A stretch of DNA of 64,000 nucleotides from Pseudofabraea citricarpa (GCA_029641185.1 JAPWGK010000007.1:248001-312000); one strand, 5' to 3'. Positions 1 to 12,268 are shown, numbered from the stretch's first letter. Program-made: numbers and translations. Notes: generated from the letters alone by a model not told the origin.

Positions 1-17
1 AGACAAAGTTCCCAAAA

Positions 18-896
18 CTAATCATAGAACTTTCGGTTCTCGTTGGTTCCAAAAAGGGTTGTACGTATAGATGGCAAAGCATTATCTTGTAGCAACTTCA
101 GACGCTCGTCAAAAGTGTTATTGATCTCAATCTTTCCCCCACCTCCAACGATGGAGAGGCCGCCCGCACTATGGCTATTAGTATATGTGCCTCAAAAATA
201 AATAATCGGCGGGTTTCTCACCTTCCCTCCGGCAGAGGGTTCTTCTCATCTATAGTTGGAGTAATCTCCTTCTTCGTCTTCTCCTTGTACTCCTTGGCTG
301 CGGCATCAATAGCCTTCTTAATCACCCCGTAGTCCTTCTTTCTTCCGCGGATCTCCACCTTGCTCTCGTTGAGGGCATAGAAGCCCTCCAGCATGAGGTT
401 CTTGCAGATCTCGGTGTATTTAGAATCGTCCTTTGTAGCATCACTCAGTTTCTTCTGAGCCGCCTCGAAGATGGTATCCAGCAGCTCTTGTCTAGCGCTC
501 AGAACCTTTAGCCTCGTCTTGTTTGCGACCGTGGAGCGGGTAATCTGTTGCGACATGGTGGCCTGCTTGAACTTCTTCTCGTACTGCGTATCGATCGACG
601 ACGTCTCTTGGCGGACAAGTTTGGACTTCTCAATAGCGAACTCCTCGTCCGCTTTAATCTCAATCTCGCGGCCCTTCTCCATGGCTTCTTGCTTGATGAA
701 GGCTACGGAAGCTGGTCAGTACATGCCTCGAGCTCCTGGCTCATTGTCACTTGCCCGTCATCTTCTTCAACTCCTGACCCACCTGTCAAGTAACACATTG
801 TGGTTAGCATGTCCAGCTCGAGAGGCAGGTCCCAGGCATGGAATTGGCCTGCGGGAAGCTTACCTGGTCATCCGACAATGCGTGAGCTTGCGACAT
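18..896 (-). CDS. VMA4: V-type proton ATPase subunit E
   Basis: Peripheral-stalk subunit of the vacuolar H+-ATPase. It pairs with subunit G and links the V1 catalytic head to the membrane sector. Four predicted exons (complement): 896-864, 782-755, 702-222 and 168-18, giving 230 aa, the usual family length. The N-terminus starts MSQAHALSDDQ and continues through KKMTAFIKQEA into a long charged helix (EKGREIEIKADEEF). The C-terminus ends SAGGLSIVGGGGKIEINNT...RKFYD with a TAG stop. The first two exons are tiny (33 and 28 nt). The second intron appears to start with GC (GGCAAGT), a GC-AG intron, because no GT keeps the frame. The gene is transcribed away from the NIPA-like transporter. Family assignment is firm; the microexon borders are inferred from frame and conservation. 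Confidence 0.93.
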
Positions 897-1422
897 GTTG
901 GGCAAATGGTGTGTCGAAAGCTATTTGGCGGGGCAGAACCAAGTATGGGTACAGTTGGGAGCTTTGGAGGTAGAAGGGCAGGTTTGGGGTTGGTTAGGAT
1001 TAAGCTCCTCGACCGATAAGGTAACCGTGAGCTAGCTCGCGGGTCACCTGACGGGTCCCGAGGATGTTGTGACGGCTGCGTCCCAAGTAAGGACGGTGTG
1101 CGAGACTTAGTTGCGTCTATCTAGTCTGCAGCTAAGATGGAGGGCTGCTCCTAGTCATTGGACACAGCGAGTCAGTCTCTTGGTTCTCTTGCTCCAGGGA
1201 TTTGACAATTGGAAAACGCTCGTCGGATTGAGGGTCACGAACAGCCTTGCGACAGAAGCGAGACAGCAATCTAGTCCAAGGTCATCTGTTCCCCAGCGAC
1301 CTGATTATCATACCATTTACCACAGCCAAACCATCGCTCGTCCGCTTTCTGAGAAGGCCAGATATACCACGCACTTACAAATTCGCCCTTTCCGACCAGA
1401 TGAAGACTTGCGACTCAACGTG
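897..1422. other. divergent intergenic region, VMA4 / NIPA-like
   Basis: This 526-bp stretch separates two divergent genes and should contain both promoters. No clear TATA box or repeat was seen, and the ORFs across it lack support. Confidence 0.5.
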
Positions 1423-3067
1423 ATGGGACAGCTCGGCGATCTGTCGCCAGGAGGAAGTGTAGCTGTGAGCATACCAACCCAGTGCCGGCATTGATATCCC
1501 AACAGGCAATTAACTTGTTTCTTTTCTGCAGATCGGCATTTTGGTCGGGTTGATATCTACGAGCGTTCAGAGTCTGGGGCTCACCCTGCAGCGGAAGTCC
1601 CACATCTTGGAGGACGAGAAGGAGGGACCGCATAATGTTCGAAGACCACCATACCGGAGGAGGCGATGGCAGCTAGGGATGGGCATGTTTATTATATCGA
1701 ATCTGGTGGGGAGCACTATACAAATTACCACTCTACCACTACCCGTATTATCGACGCTACAAGCTTCCGGGCTCGTCTTCAACTCGATATGCGCCACCTT
1801 GATACTCGGAGAGCCGTTCACACGCTGGTCTCTGGGAGGAACGTTGCTGGTATCCAGCGGGGCAGTACTGATTGCCATATTTGGAGCCATTCCAGAACCG
1901 CCGCATAGTTTGGATCAATTGCTACAGCTTCTCAAACGAGGGCCATTTGTATCATGGATGATATTCCAAGCGATATTGGTCCTCGCCATTATCCTCACCG
2001 CAGCCTTTATTTCCCGATTTCCCAGCATAAACTCGAGTCCGAGGATACGACTGTTCCGGGGGCTGGCGTATGGGTGTATAAGTGGTATTCTGTCAGCACA
2101 TTCTTTGCTGGTTGCGAAATCGGCAGTTGAGCTCTTGGTCCGGACGATTATAGATCGGGTAAATCAGTTCAACAGATGGCAGTCTTGGGCTATCTTGCTA
2201 GGCTTGGTTACCCTCGCCCTCACACAACTATACTACTTGCACCGCGGGTTGAAATTGGTTTCTACCAGCGTTCTCTATCCTCTCGTGTTTTGCATATACA
2301 ACATCATTGCCATTTTAGATGGTCTGATATACTTCAAGCAGACCGACAGGTTATCGGCACTGCACGCATGCCTTATTGCATTAGGGACGGTCATCTTGCT
2401 CTCGGGGGTCCTGGCGCTGTCATGGCGACTAAGTGACGAGCAGACACAACCGGCAGTAGCACAAAGCGCATTGGCACCTGGTCTTGGATTTGTGGAAGAC
2501 ACAGATAACGAAGAGTACTCGGATGAGCTAGGCCAGGACGAAGAAGCCGCCATTGGGATCCAACATGAACGTCTACTAAACGGCGAACCCATGACGCCGA
2601 CGACGAAACTCGACACGGTTCTGGGCGCAACACGCAATGTACGGAAGTCAGTCCGTCTCACAGAAGCCGATGAGATCTGGGGCGAGCTCCAAGACACCGA
2701 CGACCCCAAAGGCACACCCTCAATACCACGCAGGGCATCTACATCACGAGCAGTAGAGGCGGACGAGGGGCCTGCAGATGAGAATACGGCCCTCCTTCGG
2801 TCCAGCACATCATTTACACGCCGCCGCCGGCGCAACTCACGGCGTTCCACAGGCTTCCCAGGCTTCACGGCGCGGCCGTCACCACGCGGTTCAAACAGCC
2901 ATCGGCGACGCAGCGGTCATGGTAGCGGTGTGCCAGCGGCACAGGAAGCAACAGGAGGGTTTTGGAAGCTGCGCTGGTGGAAACGTGACAAGGGAGATGA
3001 AGATCACCAAGGCCGTCCTCCTTCGTCTGGTCCTCCTGGTGCAGGTAGCACCGGTCCTTCTGTCTAA
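1423..3067 (+). CDS. NIPA/DUF803-family magnesium transporter-like membrane protein
   Basis: Multi-pass membrane protein of the NIPA (DUF803) family, whose characterised animal members transport Mg2+ and other divalent cations. Two exons, 1423-1464 and 1532-3067, give 525 aa. The start MGQLGDLSPGGSVA is joined by a 67-bp intron to IGILVGLISTSVQSLG, the typical fungal N-terminus. About nine hydrophobic segments follow, including GMGMFIISNLVGSTIQ-like and LYYLHRGLKLVSTSVLYP stretches, up to about residue 310. The last 200 residues are hydrophilic, acidic and then Arg/Ser-rich (RRRRRNSRRS) and probably form a disordered cytoplasmic tail. Transport of magnesium is inferred from the family only; the substrate cannot be read from the sequence. 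Confidence 0.85.
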
Positions 3068-3596
3068 TATACCATACCTTTTACCAACCAAAACTTGAGC
3101 TTCCCACAACGTCCACAGATGCACGAGGACGCCAAAAGGCCGGAAAAGGTAAAACAGAGGGGAGGTCTCCACCCGAATATTCATCTTCTTGTATATAAGT
3201 AGCAGACGCGGCGACGAGGAACGAGAGCGTGTTCTCCTGTATCCATTCATCCACGCGCAAAGTTTTTTTGTTCTCCGCATCTTCGAGTCTCTTCCTCTTT
3301 TCTTTTGTGTCCTCCTGTGTCTTTCCCTAACTTTCTTTACGCATCTCATAGCAGTTCTTACCTTTTCTTCCTCTTTCCTTTATCTTCTTTTTCTTTCTCT
3401 TCCTTTTCATTTTCTTCCTGTACCCCTAAAGATGGATCTCTTTCTACTTGGAATTTTGGGTTTTTGAAATTCGGCGTTCATTCTCGGGCTGTCCCTTTCT
3501 GGACCGGACCGGACTGGACTGGATTGGAGAGGTACGGAGTGGCGTGGTGTGGTGTGGTATGGTTGGTGTGGTTGGGATCGGAATATACATACAAAT

Positions 3597-3634
3597 GTAC
3601 CTACCTACCTACCTGCCTGCCTACCTACCTACCT
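3597..3634. repeat. CTAC tetranucleotide microsatellite
   Basis: An imperfect run of CTAC with a few CTGC units. Confidence 0.8.
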
Positions 3635-3927
3635 ATCTCCTTTCCGCATGTATGTATGTACGCATGTACGTTATTGATGATGTAACCGGCGCAACGAGGA
3701 AACAAGCAAGCAAGCAAGCAACAGAGAGAGAAGAGGAAAGGGATGAAGGGGAGGGAGATTGGTAGCCATGCATCGCATTGCAATGCAGGTCCTGTACGAT
3801 GATAAGAAGAAAAAGACGAGAACAGAAATAAAAAAATGAGAACAAAAAAAATGAAGAATGGTTCTGAATTGAATTGAGTTGAATTGATTTGATTTGAGTT
3901 GACTCGATCTGAGATGAAATGTGCCTA

Positions 3928-4010
3928 TAGGTAGGTACCTAGCTAGGTACGTATCTACCTCTACCTACCCTACCTACCTACACACAAGAACGTGGTTAGG
4001 TAGGTAAGCA
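3928..4010. repeat. GGTA / TACC inverted simple repeats
   Basis: GTAGGTACCTAGCTAGGTAC is followed by several TACC units and again by GGTAGGTA. The two motifs are reverse complements, so the stretch could fold back on itself. Similar TACC/GGTA steps recur near 10.45, 31.64, 38.24 and 45.65 kb. Confidence 0.6.
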
Positions 4011-4830
4011 GTAACGTGTTCTACCAAAAGTTCGCGAGGAGAGAAGGGGGGAAAGAAAAATGGGAAAAAAGGAAACATGTTTACTATACGCAGTAGAAGG
4101 TCTCGCGATCTTCATTCCGACCTTGGACTCTCGTCCGCTATATCGTATCGTGCACAACCCCCCACCCCCTCCCATCGCTTCGGGGCCTCTTTGGTTCTTG
4201 GCCGCTTTCATGTGAGCTAGGTGGCTAGTATCACTTGAAGCAACCTCAGCTCATCTCCTGCTTCAGCCCATTCCACGTTTAACCTTAATCATTGGATGAA
4301 CCCGTACGTTCCTCTCGTTGTTTTTGCTTGATTCACGTCACTTCACATCACAACAGCCAAGTCACTCAGGATCTGCTTAAGAAATGAATTTCCCACCACC
4401 GGTGAGGTAGCAAGAAAGAACCATTGAAATACTGTACAGAGAGGAAACGTGGAGAAAACATAACAGTGGACCGAGACAAGTAGAATATGCACGGGGAACG
4501 ATCAGTCCCCACCAACATAAGCTTTCATCCTAGTCCCGCATTCCTCCCTCCGATCGTTCTCGTCCTCTTCCCGTTCATACCACGTCCACCATGTAGAATT
4601 ATTCGATTACGCGCGAGGTTTTTGGTGTAAAAAAAGAAAGGGGCCGTGAGAGTCAAGACGTAAAGCAAGATAAGAAAACCGAAATGAAGAACACCGTACG
4701 CCATTAAGAGTATGAAACCAGGGTAGTCAGAATCGAAACCCTCAGGACGTTGAGTAGTCCTCAAACACTCTATGTGTTGGGTATCAGATTAAAGAGCAAC
4801 TCGACCACTCCATATCACCGACGTGGGGTA

Positions 4831-5602
4831 TTATGACTGATGTGAATGCTGTTGCGGGATACCGGCCGGGGGCATTGGGTAGCCCGTTCTTTGCTGCTGG
4901 GCAACGTAGTTCTGGTAGGCAATCGCCTGCTGCTGCTCCAGAGGCATGTAGTTTTGGTTGTGCATGGGATTCTGTTGGGGGATGCCGGGGCGCTGCTGCT
5001 GCGGTGGGAGGTGCTGGGGAGCGGGCTCCTCGGGGGAATCGATGGCATTCTGGTCGTCGACTCCGTTCTCGCCATTGCCCGCGGGCTCGGGAGCGTTTAA
5101 GCAGGCCTGCAGAGGTTAGCATGTGCGTGTCGCGACTCAATTGAGGCTCCTCACCTGGATCAGGTTCTTTCCCTCGGCCTTCGTGACCAGCGGTTGCAGC
5201 TTGGGTGTCGTAAAGGTGTAGACGAGGCCCGTCTCGGACACGACGAGGAGGAGAACTTGTGTTCCGGTCAGGACTGATAGCTCGTAGGCCTGCAGCAGGT
5301 CAGTGTTTGTTCCTCGACGCGGCGCGCGCGACGCGTCCGCGCGGAGGGCAACGAGCAGGGCGTACCTTCTTCATGATACCGGCCTTGCGCTTCGAGAAGG
5401 TGATGTGGCGACGCGACTTGTCGGTGATGAACTTGATCTCGATCTTGCGTCTCTCGCGTCCGGGCTTGTCATCGTCATCGTCATCGTCGTCGGCGGTCGA
5501 TGGTCGTTGGCGTTTGATGGCTCGATCGGGAGCGCCGTTGCCAGCGTGTTCTTCGAGGCCCGAAGGAGAGGCCTGATCGTGTTGTTCAGTGATGTCGGCC
5601 AT
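4831..5602 (-). CDS. MCM1: MADS-box transcription factor of the Mcm1/SRF type
   Basis: DNA-binding transcription factor. Mcm1 homologues act with partner proteins in mating, cell-cycle and developmental control. Three exons (complement): 5602-5366, 5289-5155 and 5106-4831, giving 215 aa. The N-terminal 47 residues include an eight-Asp run just before the MADS box. The MADS domain (about residues 50-110) reads RRKIEIKFITDKSRRHITFS, then KRKAGIMKK, and across the first intron AYELSVLTGTQVLLLVVSET and GLVYTFTTPKLQPLV. The SRF-type IEIKFI and TGTQVLLLV signatures separate it from MEF2/Rlm1 types. The C-terminus is Gln/Pro-rich (QQQRPGIPQQNP), a likely activation region. The ATG at 5602 is the first in frame. 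The unusually long, low-complexity upstream space may carry a long leader or complex promoter. Confidence 0.92.
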
Positions 5603-6128
5603 TGTGATGTGTTCCTTTTGGGGTATGACAAGAATTGACTCTTTTGAGTTTACTGCCGATGACCTTAACTGCTTGTGGAGTGTGGAGTGAGGCTGTTGTT
5701 CCTGCTTTGTCGCAGAAACCTGGTCGCGAAGTGCTGGATTGAGGAAGGCGTCGAGGAATGAAGCGAGTTCGAGGAGATGACTGGAGACACGTCTGTCTTG
5801 ACAAGACGGCTTCCGGCGGGTGTTCCTGGAGCTGGGGTGACCTGAATAACGATTTCTGTGGGAATTAATGATTGATCAGGCAAGGTGAACGCTGCGGTGC
5901 GGGTGCGGGATGGTTGAAAGAAGAATAGATTGAGAAGCACAGGCGAATTACTGTGCAGGGAATTAAAGAATTGGGGCGAAGTCCGGGCTGGGGGGGAAAC
6001 GAGAAATTGAGGGAAGGATTGCGCGCTAAGGAGAGAGGGAGGGAGGGGAGGGGGGAAAGAGCAGAGTGAGTAGTGAGTGAGTAAGGCAGAGGCAGATAGG
6101 CAGGCAGGCGGAAGCCGAGGGAAGTTCT

Positions 6129-6142
6129 GGGGGGGGGGGGGG
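6129..6142. repeat. poly-G run
   Basis: Fourteen consecutive G in a G-rich, C-poor strand segment upstream of MCM1. The length is prone to sequencing error. Confidence 0.7.
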
Positions 6143-6204
6143 TGAAAAAGAGGGAGGGATGAGTGGAGGGGGGGTGGGAAGGAAGAAGTACGGTACTCCG
6201 TTAA

Positions 6205-6480
6205 GGGAGTCAGTACAGTGCAGTTTGGGGGGGAGGTTGGGGGTTGGTTGGTTGGTTGGTGTTGGAGTCTGCAGTACAGTGCAGCGCAGTGCAGTGCAGT
6301 AGTCTGTGGGTGGGTGGGTGTTTGTTCTGACTGAGCACGGAGGCAGCAGCCTACAGTACGAGACGAGACGAGTACCGGTACCGCACTGCACTGTAACTAC
6401 AGCACAGTACACTACAGTACAATCCAGCATAGCACAGTACAGTACAGTACAGCACAGCACACACAGTACTTCGGCTGCAG
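6205..6480. repeat. CAGTA/CAGTG repeat cluster with an inverted pair
   Basis: The pentamer-like motifs CAGTA, CAGTG and CAGCA recur many times. CAGTGCAGTGC near 6285-6297 is the reverse complement of GCACTGCACTG near 6383-6393, so a stem with a loop of about 90 nt is possible. Confidence 0.55.
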
Positions 6481-9438
6481 AACAAACACAGACCACAGAC
6501 CACACCACAGACCACAGACGCCCACACCCACGCCCAAGCCCGTTGGAGGCGGTGGGGGGGAAGTGCCAGAGCCAGTGCCAGTGCCAGTGCAGGTGCAGTG
6601 CAGTGGGCCCTGACTTCCCTGAGGCAACCCTGACAACCCTGACACGGCGGAATTTGAGCGATGCTTGCAGCCGTCCTCGGTACGACTACCACCTCTCTCT
6701 CTCTCTTTCTCTCTCGCTCTCAACTTAAGACGAGGGGAAAGGGGAAAGGGGGGCTGGTGCGGTGGAATGTAATGCAGATTGCACTGGCAGTCTCGACAAA
6801 CAACTTCTGCTCGTCTCTTCCCTTCCCTTCCCTTCCCTTCCCACTCCACCTCTCCTCCTCCCTCCCCAACTCACTCACGTCTGCGCTTGCGCTTACGAAT
6901 GAGTCGAAACCGACAACGCTCGTGCCCCTCGGGCCGATCGGAAGGGATTATCTTGCTGTTGCAGTGAGCGGTGTGGCACCGCGCCGTAGTGACAGTGACC
7001 ACTGACCAGACAAGCAAGACAAGACACAGACTGCGTGCCTGTCAAAGAGCTGTTTGGCCCCCTCTCTTTCTCCGAGACACTCTGTCTCTGTCCACCGCCC
7101 ACAGCCTAGAGCCCAACACCCACTGGGGTTGCAAGGGACGTGTGTAGGAAGATGTGCGGATTTGCTGTCGGGGTGCGAGGTGGCAGGTGCTGGGAAGATG
7201 GCGACATGGTAACATGGTCAAATAGAGGGATTGGGTGCGATGAGTGGTTGGTGTTGGTGATGGTGATAGTGGGTAGGTGTTGATTGTGCTAACTTACTTT
7301 TTTTTGTTTTTCCTTTTGGGGGTGCTGCACGACCTGAAAGCGGTATCGTTCGTCTGAAGGGTTGGTTGGGTGGATGGATGGAGAGGTTTTGTCGAGTTGG
7401 CGAGTTGGCGGGGTTCGGTGGGCGGTGGTAGATGGTGGTGGGTGGGAGGTGGTGGTGGTAACAAGGTAACGAGATGAGGCTACAGCGTTGTTGGTGCGCT
7501 GAAGAAGAACTGGAGGACGACAGGGATGGGCGGTAGGCGGTAGGCAGTGGGCGGTGGGCAGTGGGCAGTGGGCGTGTTTGGCTGCTGTCGTGTGTTTGGT
7601 GCAGGCAGACTCCAGACTCCAGAGAGAGGAAGATGCTGTGCTGTGCTGCTGCTGGCTGAGTACTCGTCGAAGCTGTTTGCGGGCAAGTGGTTACCTCAAA
7701 GAGGTTGTCGAGGAGGGAACCTTGGCCTTATCAATCAAGCACGGGAGACGGGCCCACTCGGCCTGCGCTAAGGAACCTGAGCAACCAAGAGCCAGACACA
7801 CACTAACTGGCGATAGATTCGGGATAGCAGAGATTGGCAGACTCGACGCTGGCTAACTAATCAGGAAGGCAGTCTATTACGTATCCGACCAGCCTGCGAG
7901 CCTGCCGTTGATGGCATGTCACGTGGCCTCATCGATCGCCTGTGGGTAGCCGATCTGCTAGCAACTACTCCCAAGACGAGTCCCTCACTTAGCTTTATCG
8001 AGGTGAACGTGAAGATGAATGTGAAAGATCTAGACACTCTCTTCTACTTGAATGTGAAAGAGAAACAAGAAGACACAAGAAGAAACAAAAGGCAAACCTC
8101 AACCACAACCACAACCACATACACTCTGAGTACTCACTCACCCACCACATCCTCCCTGACTCCCTGACCCATGTCGCTGCGGGAGGCTGATATGGGATTC
8201 TGGAGTGGAGAGCCAGATAGTGAAATTGATCATGGCAATTTCGTGTGTGATGGGGTCGCAGTCTCGTGCAGCAGAGCAGCACCACAAAGAACCATCGAAG
8301 ATTCTCCGAGTCCGAGGTCAGGTCTGGACCACAGACGCAGATACACGTGCTCTGAGAAGGGAAGAAAAAGGGATGACTACAATACAAAACCATTACACAT
8401 GAGATATATCTATCGTCCAGGGCTAAATCATCCATCGTCTTGAGAATCATCATGCTACCACCAACAGACCCAGAGCTCAGCCTTGTCCCAGACCCTTCGT
8501 TCGAATTCAACTGGTTAGTGCAATTACCGTCCGTACCTTAACGGTCGAGAGTTCCGCAAAGGTTAAATTTTGAGTTGTTGCACCTCGCGCACGTGACCTC
8601 TCTTGTTTCTTCCTTTTCATCTCTCTCATCTCTCTCATCTCTCATCGTACATCGAACATCCAACTGCATCTTCCATCTTCCCCCCTTCTCCCCCCGGCCA
8701 GCTTCACAAAGTCCGCGTCAACATGCCCCAAATCGAACCATTCTGTTCTCTCCTGCAACAGATCTCTCACCCGTTCACATGGGCCCCACGCGTATGCACC
8801 CAAATCTGACCATGCCGTCCTCGATCCTTGGGCATCTTCAGCCTTGGAGGACGTCTCCTCGTCTCCTCGGCCGCAACCGAACCAACTGAGGCCCAGCTCC
8901 GTGAGGCAGTGGCATCATGAAGAGGCCTCTCGGTCTGCATCCTGGCGCGTGCCCAAGCGATGCCAAACCATTCTGGCGCAGTCTTCTCGTGCGAGGCAAT
9001 CCTCAAACGCGACCTGTCGGGGATCGCTAGACCCCTACCCACAATTTCCGTGCTCGCGACCGTCCTGACTCCTGCGAATGGCAAATGCTTCCATTACCGC
9101 ACCGTCCGTGAGTCTCGAGTGCGACTCCAGTGTCATGTCACAAGGCAGGTGTTTCCCATCTTTCTTTCCGGTGTCACTTGCTACTGCTGAGCTGTCGCGC
9201 CTGTCCTTTTTGTTTCTTCTCTAATTCACGGTTGCAAACACACTTGTAATCTTTTCTTCCTACCCTCTTTTCCTTCCGCCAAGCAGAAGGTCTCTCTGTA
9301 TCCGTCGAAGCCTCTTCGACCCTTCACTCTTTTCCCTCGAGCCCTTTTGTGTTAAACGTTCAGACGCCGGTCGTCATCGAGAAGGGACTGCCATAATACC
9401 AACCGCTCAGCACAGTATCCGTCTGCCCAACCGCCACC

Positions 9439-10271
9439 ATGAGGGACAACATCCTCCTCACCTACATCGCGATGGACATCCTGTTCGTCGTATGCGGTGG
9501 TCTCCTCCTCATCTTCTCCCTGACCACCCAGGCCCAGATCACCGATACGCCTCGACTAGATAACATCGCTCGGAATCTTCTACTGGACGTGTGTCCGTTA
9601 AAGGGTCAGTAGGGCGGAGGGTATGAAGGGACATTGTACTGATATGGGTTTGCAGGCGCTATTGGAAATGCTGTTATCATCTTCGTCGGATTTATCGTCT
9701 CACTACCCGCCATGGTCATTCCAACATCGAGGGGATGGGCAAAGTTACACGGCTTCTTGGTGGGAATAAGCGGCTTCTACACCTTGATCCTAGGTTTATA
9801 TCTCTGGTTCGAGACGCTCAAGACAAGAACCAACCTCTTCGCCATCTGGAACGCACAGCCGGCTGCTTCCCAGAGTCTCCTTCAGGAATCGGTAGGTTTT
9901 GGACGATAAGGGGGTTTTATCGGGGTTGGCTAACGATATGCAGTTGGTATGCTGCGGTTACTTCAACAGCACCACTCCTCAATTCGTTGTCGACAGCGTC
10001 TGCCCAACTGCCGCCCTTGCTGCAACTCAAATCGGATGTGTAACTCCCTTCAGCAGTTTCGCCAACAATTTCCTCGATACTATCTTCACCGGCGCATTCG
10101 GTATCGTTGGTATGTAGAATCTGGTATACGTGTAAATTTATTTCTTGGGCTAACAAATACATAGGTGTTGACGTCGCACTTATCATCACCATCGCCATCT
10201 TGCTCAAGGACCGCAAGGAGAAGGAACGTTACCGCCACATCGATGAGAAGAATGGGATTTCGGGATTCTAA
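9439..10271 (+). CDS. PLS1: tetraspanin of the fungal Pls1 type
   Basis: Small four-pass membrane protein of the tetraspanin superfamily. Pls1 homologues in plant pathogens are needed for appressorium-mediated penetration and act with an NADPH oxidase complex. Four exons: 9439-9604, 9656-9891, 9944-10109 and 10165-10271, giving 224 aa, the expected Pls1 size. TM1 is near residues 8-28. TM2 lies in GNAVIIFVGFIVSLP and TM3 in LHGFLVGISGFYTLILGLYL. The large outer loop has the diagnostic CCG (LVCCGYFNST) plus cysteines in DSVCPTAA and IGCVTPFSSF. TM4 (GVDVALIITIAILL) is followed by the basic tail KDRKEKERYRHIDEK. The ATG sits in a CCACC context. The Pls1 subclass is assigned from remembered family pattern, so another fungal tetraspanin class is a minor alternative. 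Confidence 0.8.
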
Positions 10272-10940
10272 GCGCCGGGTCGTTGAAGAGATGATAGTGG
10301 GATGAGAGAAATGACCGAGTCAAACGCATTTATGATCAGTTCCTGGAGAATTTAGGGATGGTCGTTGTAGAACGAGGCCATGCCAAGACGTGGTATTACG
10401 CACAAATATTTTTTTCTTGTCTTTTTTTTTTTTTCTCTTTTTCTGAATTTCCCACCTACCTACTTACCTACCTAACCTAACTACGCTTCTGGTATGCTCT
10501 GTGGTTGCGGTTTACGGTTATGGTTATGGTTGTGTTCTTGTAATGATGCATTTTATAGCCGGACAAAAGAATAAATCTAGAATGAATGAAATATAAGACG
10601 TTGGGAAATAGGAAATTGTGGGTTCTTTTTGATAAGAGGTTGGTCGATACTCATTGGCTTCACTTGGCTTGCTTGTTTGTTTGCTTGTTTGTTTGCTTGT
10701 TTGCAACATGGACCAGGATTGGTGACCTTGGAAGGATAATTAATCAATTCCGTACGTTGACAGGTACGATCATCCCAAGACGAGGTCACCGACAATATAC
10801 ATGCACGCACATATATTTGTGTACACAGCTAATAAGTCCATCTCTTATGAAAATCCATAACTCCAAATCAGGAAAAGTATAAGACGGTACAGAGCAAGAA
10901 AGAACCACCGGTCTCCTTTCCCTTCCTTCTCTCCCTCTCC

Positions 10941-10991
10941 TTCTTCTTCTTCTTCTTCTTCTTCTTCTTCTTCTTCTTCTTCTTCTTCTTC
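10941..10991. repeat. TTC trinucleotide microsatellite
   Basis: About 17 consecutive TTC units, flanked by CT-rich sequence. Confidence 0.9.
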
Positions 10992-12242
10992 ATCACTCAA
11001 GCGACGAAGATATAATCTACATGGCATGGCATGATATGATAACATGATAACATGACCCAGGCGCAGCTTTATGCGTTCGTGCGTTTGTAGGTATGCGTGT
11101 ACGTGTAGGTGTGGGTGTACGCGCGTGTGTGCATGTATGTGTATATATAAATAAATAGCGATCTTCTTCTTTTTTGGGCGTCGTCTAAATTTAGAGGGAA
11201 GGGAGGTGATGTGAGGTGAGGTGAGGGGAGGTGGTTGCGTCTCTACGGGATCTTTCTGAGGGTTTGGTGGTTGGTGGCTGGAAGGGGGAGGTGGTGGATA
11301 GATGGATAGATGGATGGATGGATAGATGGATAACAGGGAGACATGAGGAGGATGGGAAAAGGAAGCTACTGTTTTTTCTTCTTTTTCTTCTTCTTCTTCT
11401 TCTTCTTGCGCGTGGAGGTTTACTTTTCTTGATAGAGGAGTTATGTTTAGTTGTGTTATATGTTGGTGGGCATGGTAGTAAGTAGAGACTTCATCGGGGG
11501 GGTATGTATGTGAGTAATCAGAGATACATACTCTGACTTGATTGTCGTACATCTTATTCTTATACAAGAGCAGCATCTACCCTCTGAGTTGGTTTATCTG
11601 CACGAACAAATCATCTCTTCTCATATCTTCTCGGAGTTTCTGCTTCTCGTTTTCTTTCCTTTTGTATTCGTTAGCTCCTCTAGAGAGAAGTTTACATGAA
11701 CTTGACGTTTTGACCCTTCTCTCTCGCTCTCTCCTCCTTTACTTTACCCTAATACTACTACTACCCGGATAGATCCAATTCCAAACACTAGAGAAGATAA
11801 AAATGATCGAAAGCGTAGAGGAATACCGCTAACACCCTCACCTCCTTCACATCTGGACTTGAAACCCACCCTCGAAAGCTGCTCGCTAATTTTTTTTCAA
11901 GTTAAGATAATAGCAGAAGGCACGAGGAGATCTAAGCATCTCCTCCCCTCTTCCACCTCTCCATTTCCATTTCCATTTCTTTTTCCCTTCGCTTTCCCTT
12001 TCTTCACCGCCGCCATCTCCCTAGGCGCTCATCACACAAGCTCCATCCCAATCCACCGCTTCTGAAATCAGATAGGAACCCCCCCCTCTCCTACAACCGG
12101 TATAACTTCCAATAAGCCCCCTCCCCCGCCCCCGCCCCCAACCCCCCTTTTCACTTTGTTTCCTTTCTTTCGTTTCTTCTTTGCTTCGAGATGTTGAGGA
12201 TCTCTCTGCGTAGCTAAGTAAGTAAGCTACTCGCGTAGATAA

Positions 12243-12268
12243 GGGAGGGAGGGAGGGAGGGAGGGAGG
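12243..12268. repeat. GGGA microsatellite
   Basis: Six to seven uninterrupted GGGA units. Confidence 0.85.

Larger units (their letters stand above)
3068..4830. other. intergenic region rich in simple repeats
   Basis: The 3' flanks of two convergent genes. It contains pyrimidine-rich tracts (3290-3420), CTAC/CTGC repeats (about 3597-3634), GAATT-like runs (3870-3905) and facing GGTA/TACC runs (about 3928-4010). The ORFs here are artefacts of repeat composition. No gene was recognised. Confidence 0.6.
5603..9438. other. long low-complexity divergent intergenic region, MCM1 / tetraspanin
   Basis: A 3.8-kb gene-free stretch. It contains G-rich tracts (5990-6240), a 14-G run (6129-6142), dense CAGTA/CAGTG repeats (6200-6480), CAGTGC steps (6565-6605), CT runs (6690-6720), CCCTT repeats (6820-6840), GGTGG and GGGCAGT repeats (7400-7570) and AACCAC repeats (8100-8130). 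The pyrimidine-rich segment at 9190-9350 looks like the leader or promoter of the tetraspanin gene. No conserved coding region was recognised. Confidence 0.6.

Noticed and set aside
6026..6849. Several overlapping ORFs of 113-160 codons
   Set aside because: They are Cys/Val/Pro-rich readings of CAGTA, G and CT repeats in several frames at once.
10845..11576. A 243-codon minus-strand ORF
   Set aside because: It is built on TTC and other simple repeats (poly-Glu) and has no domain signal.
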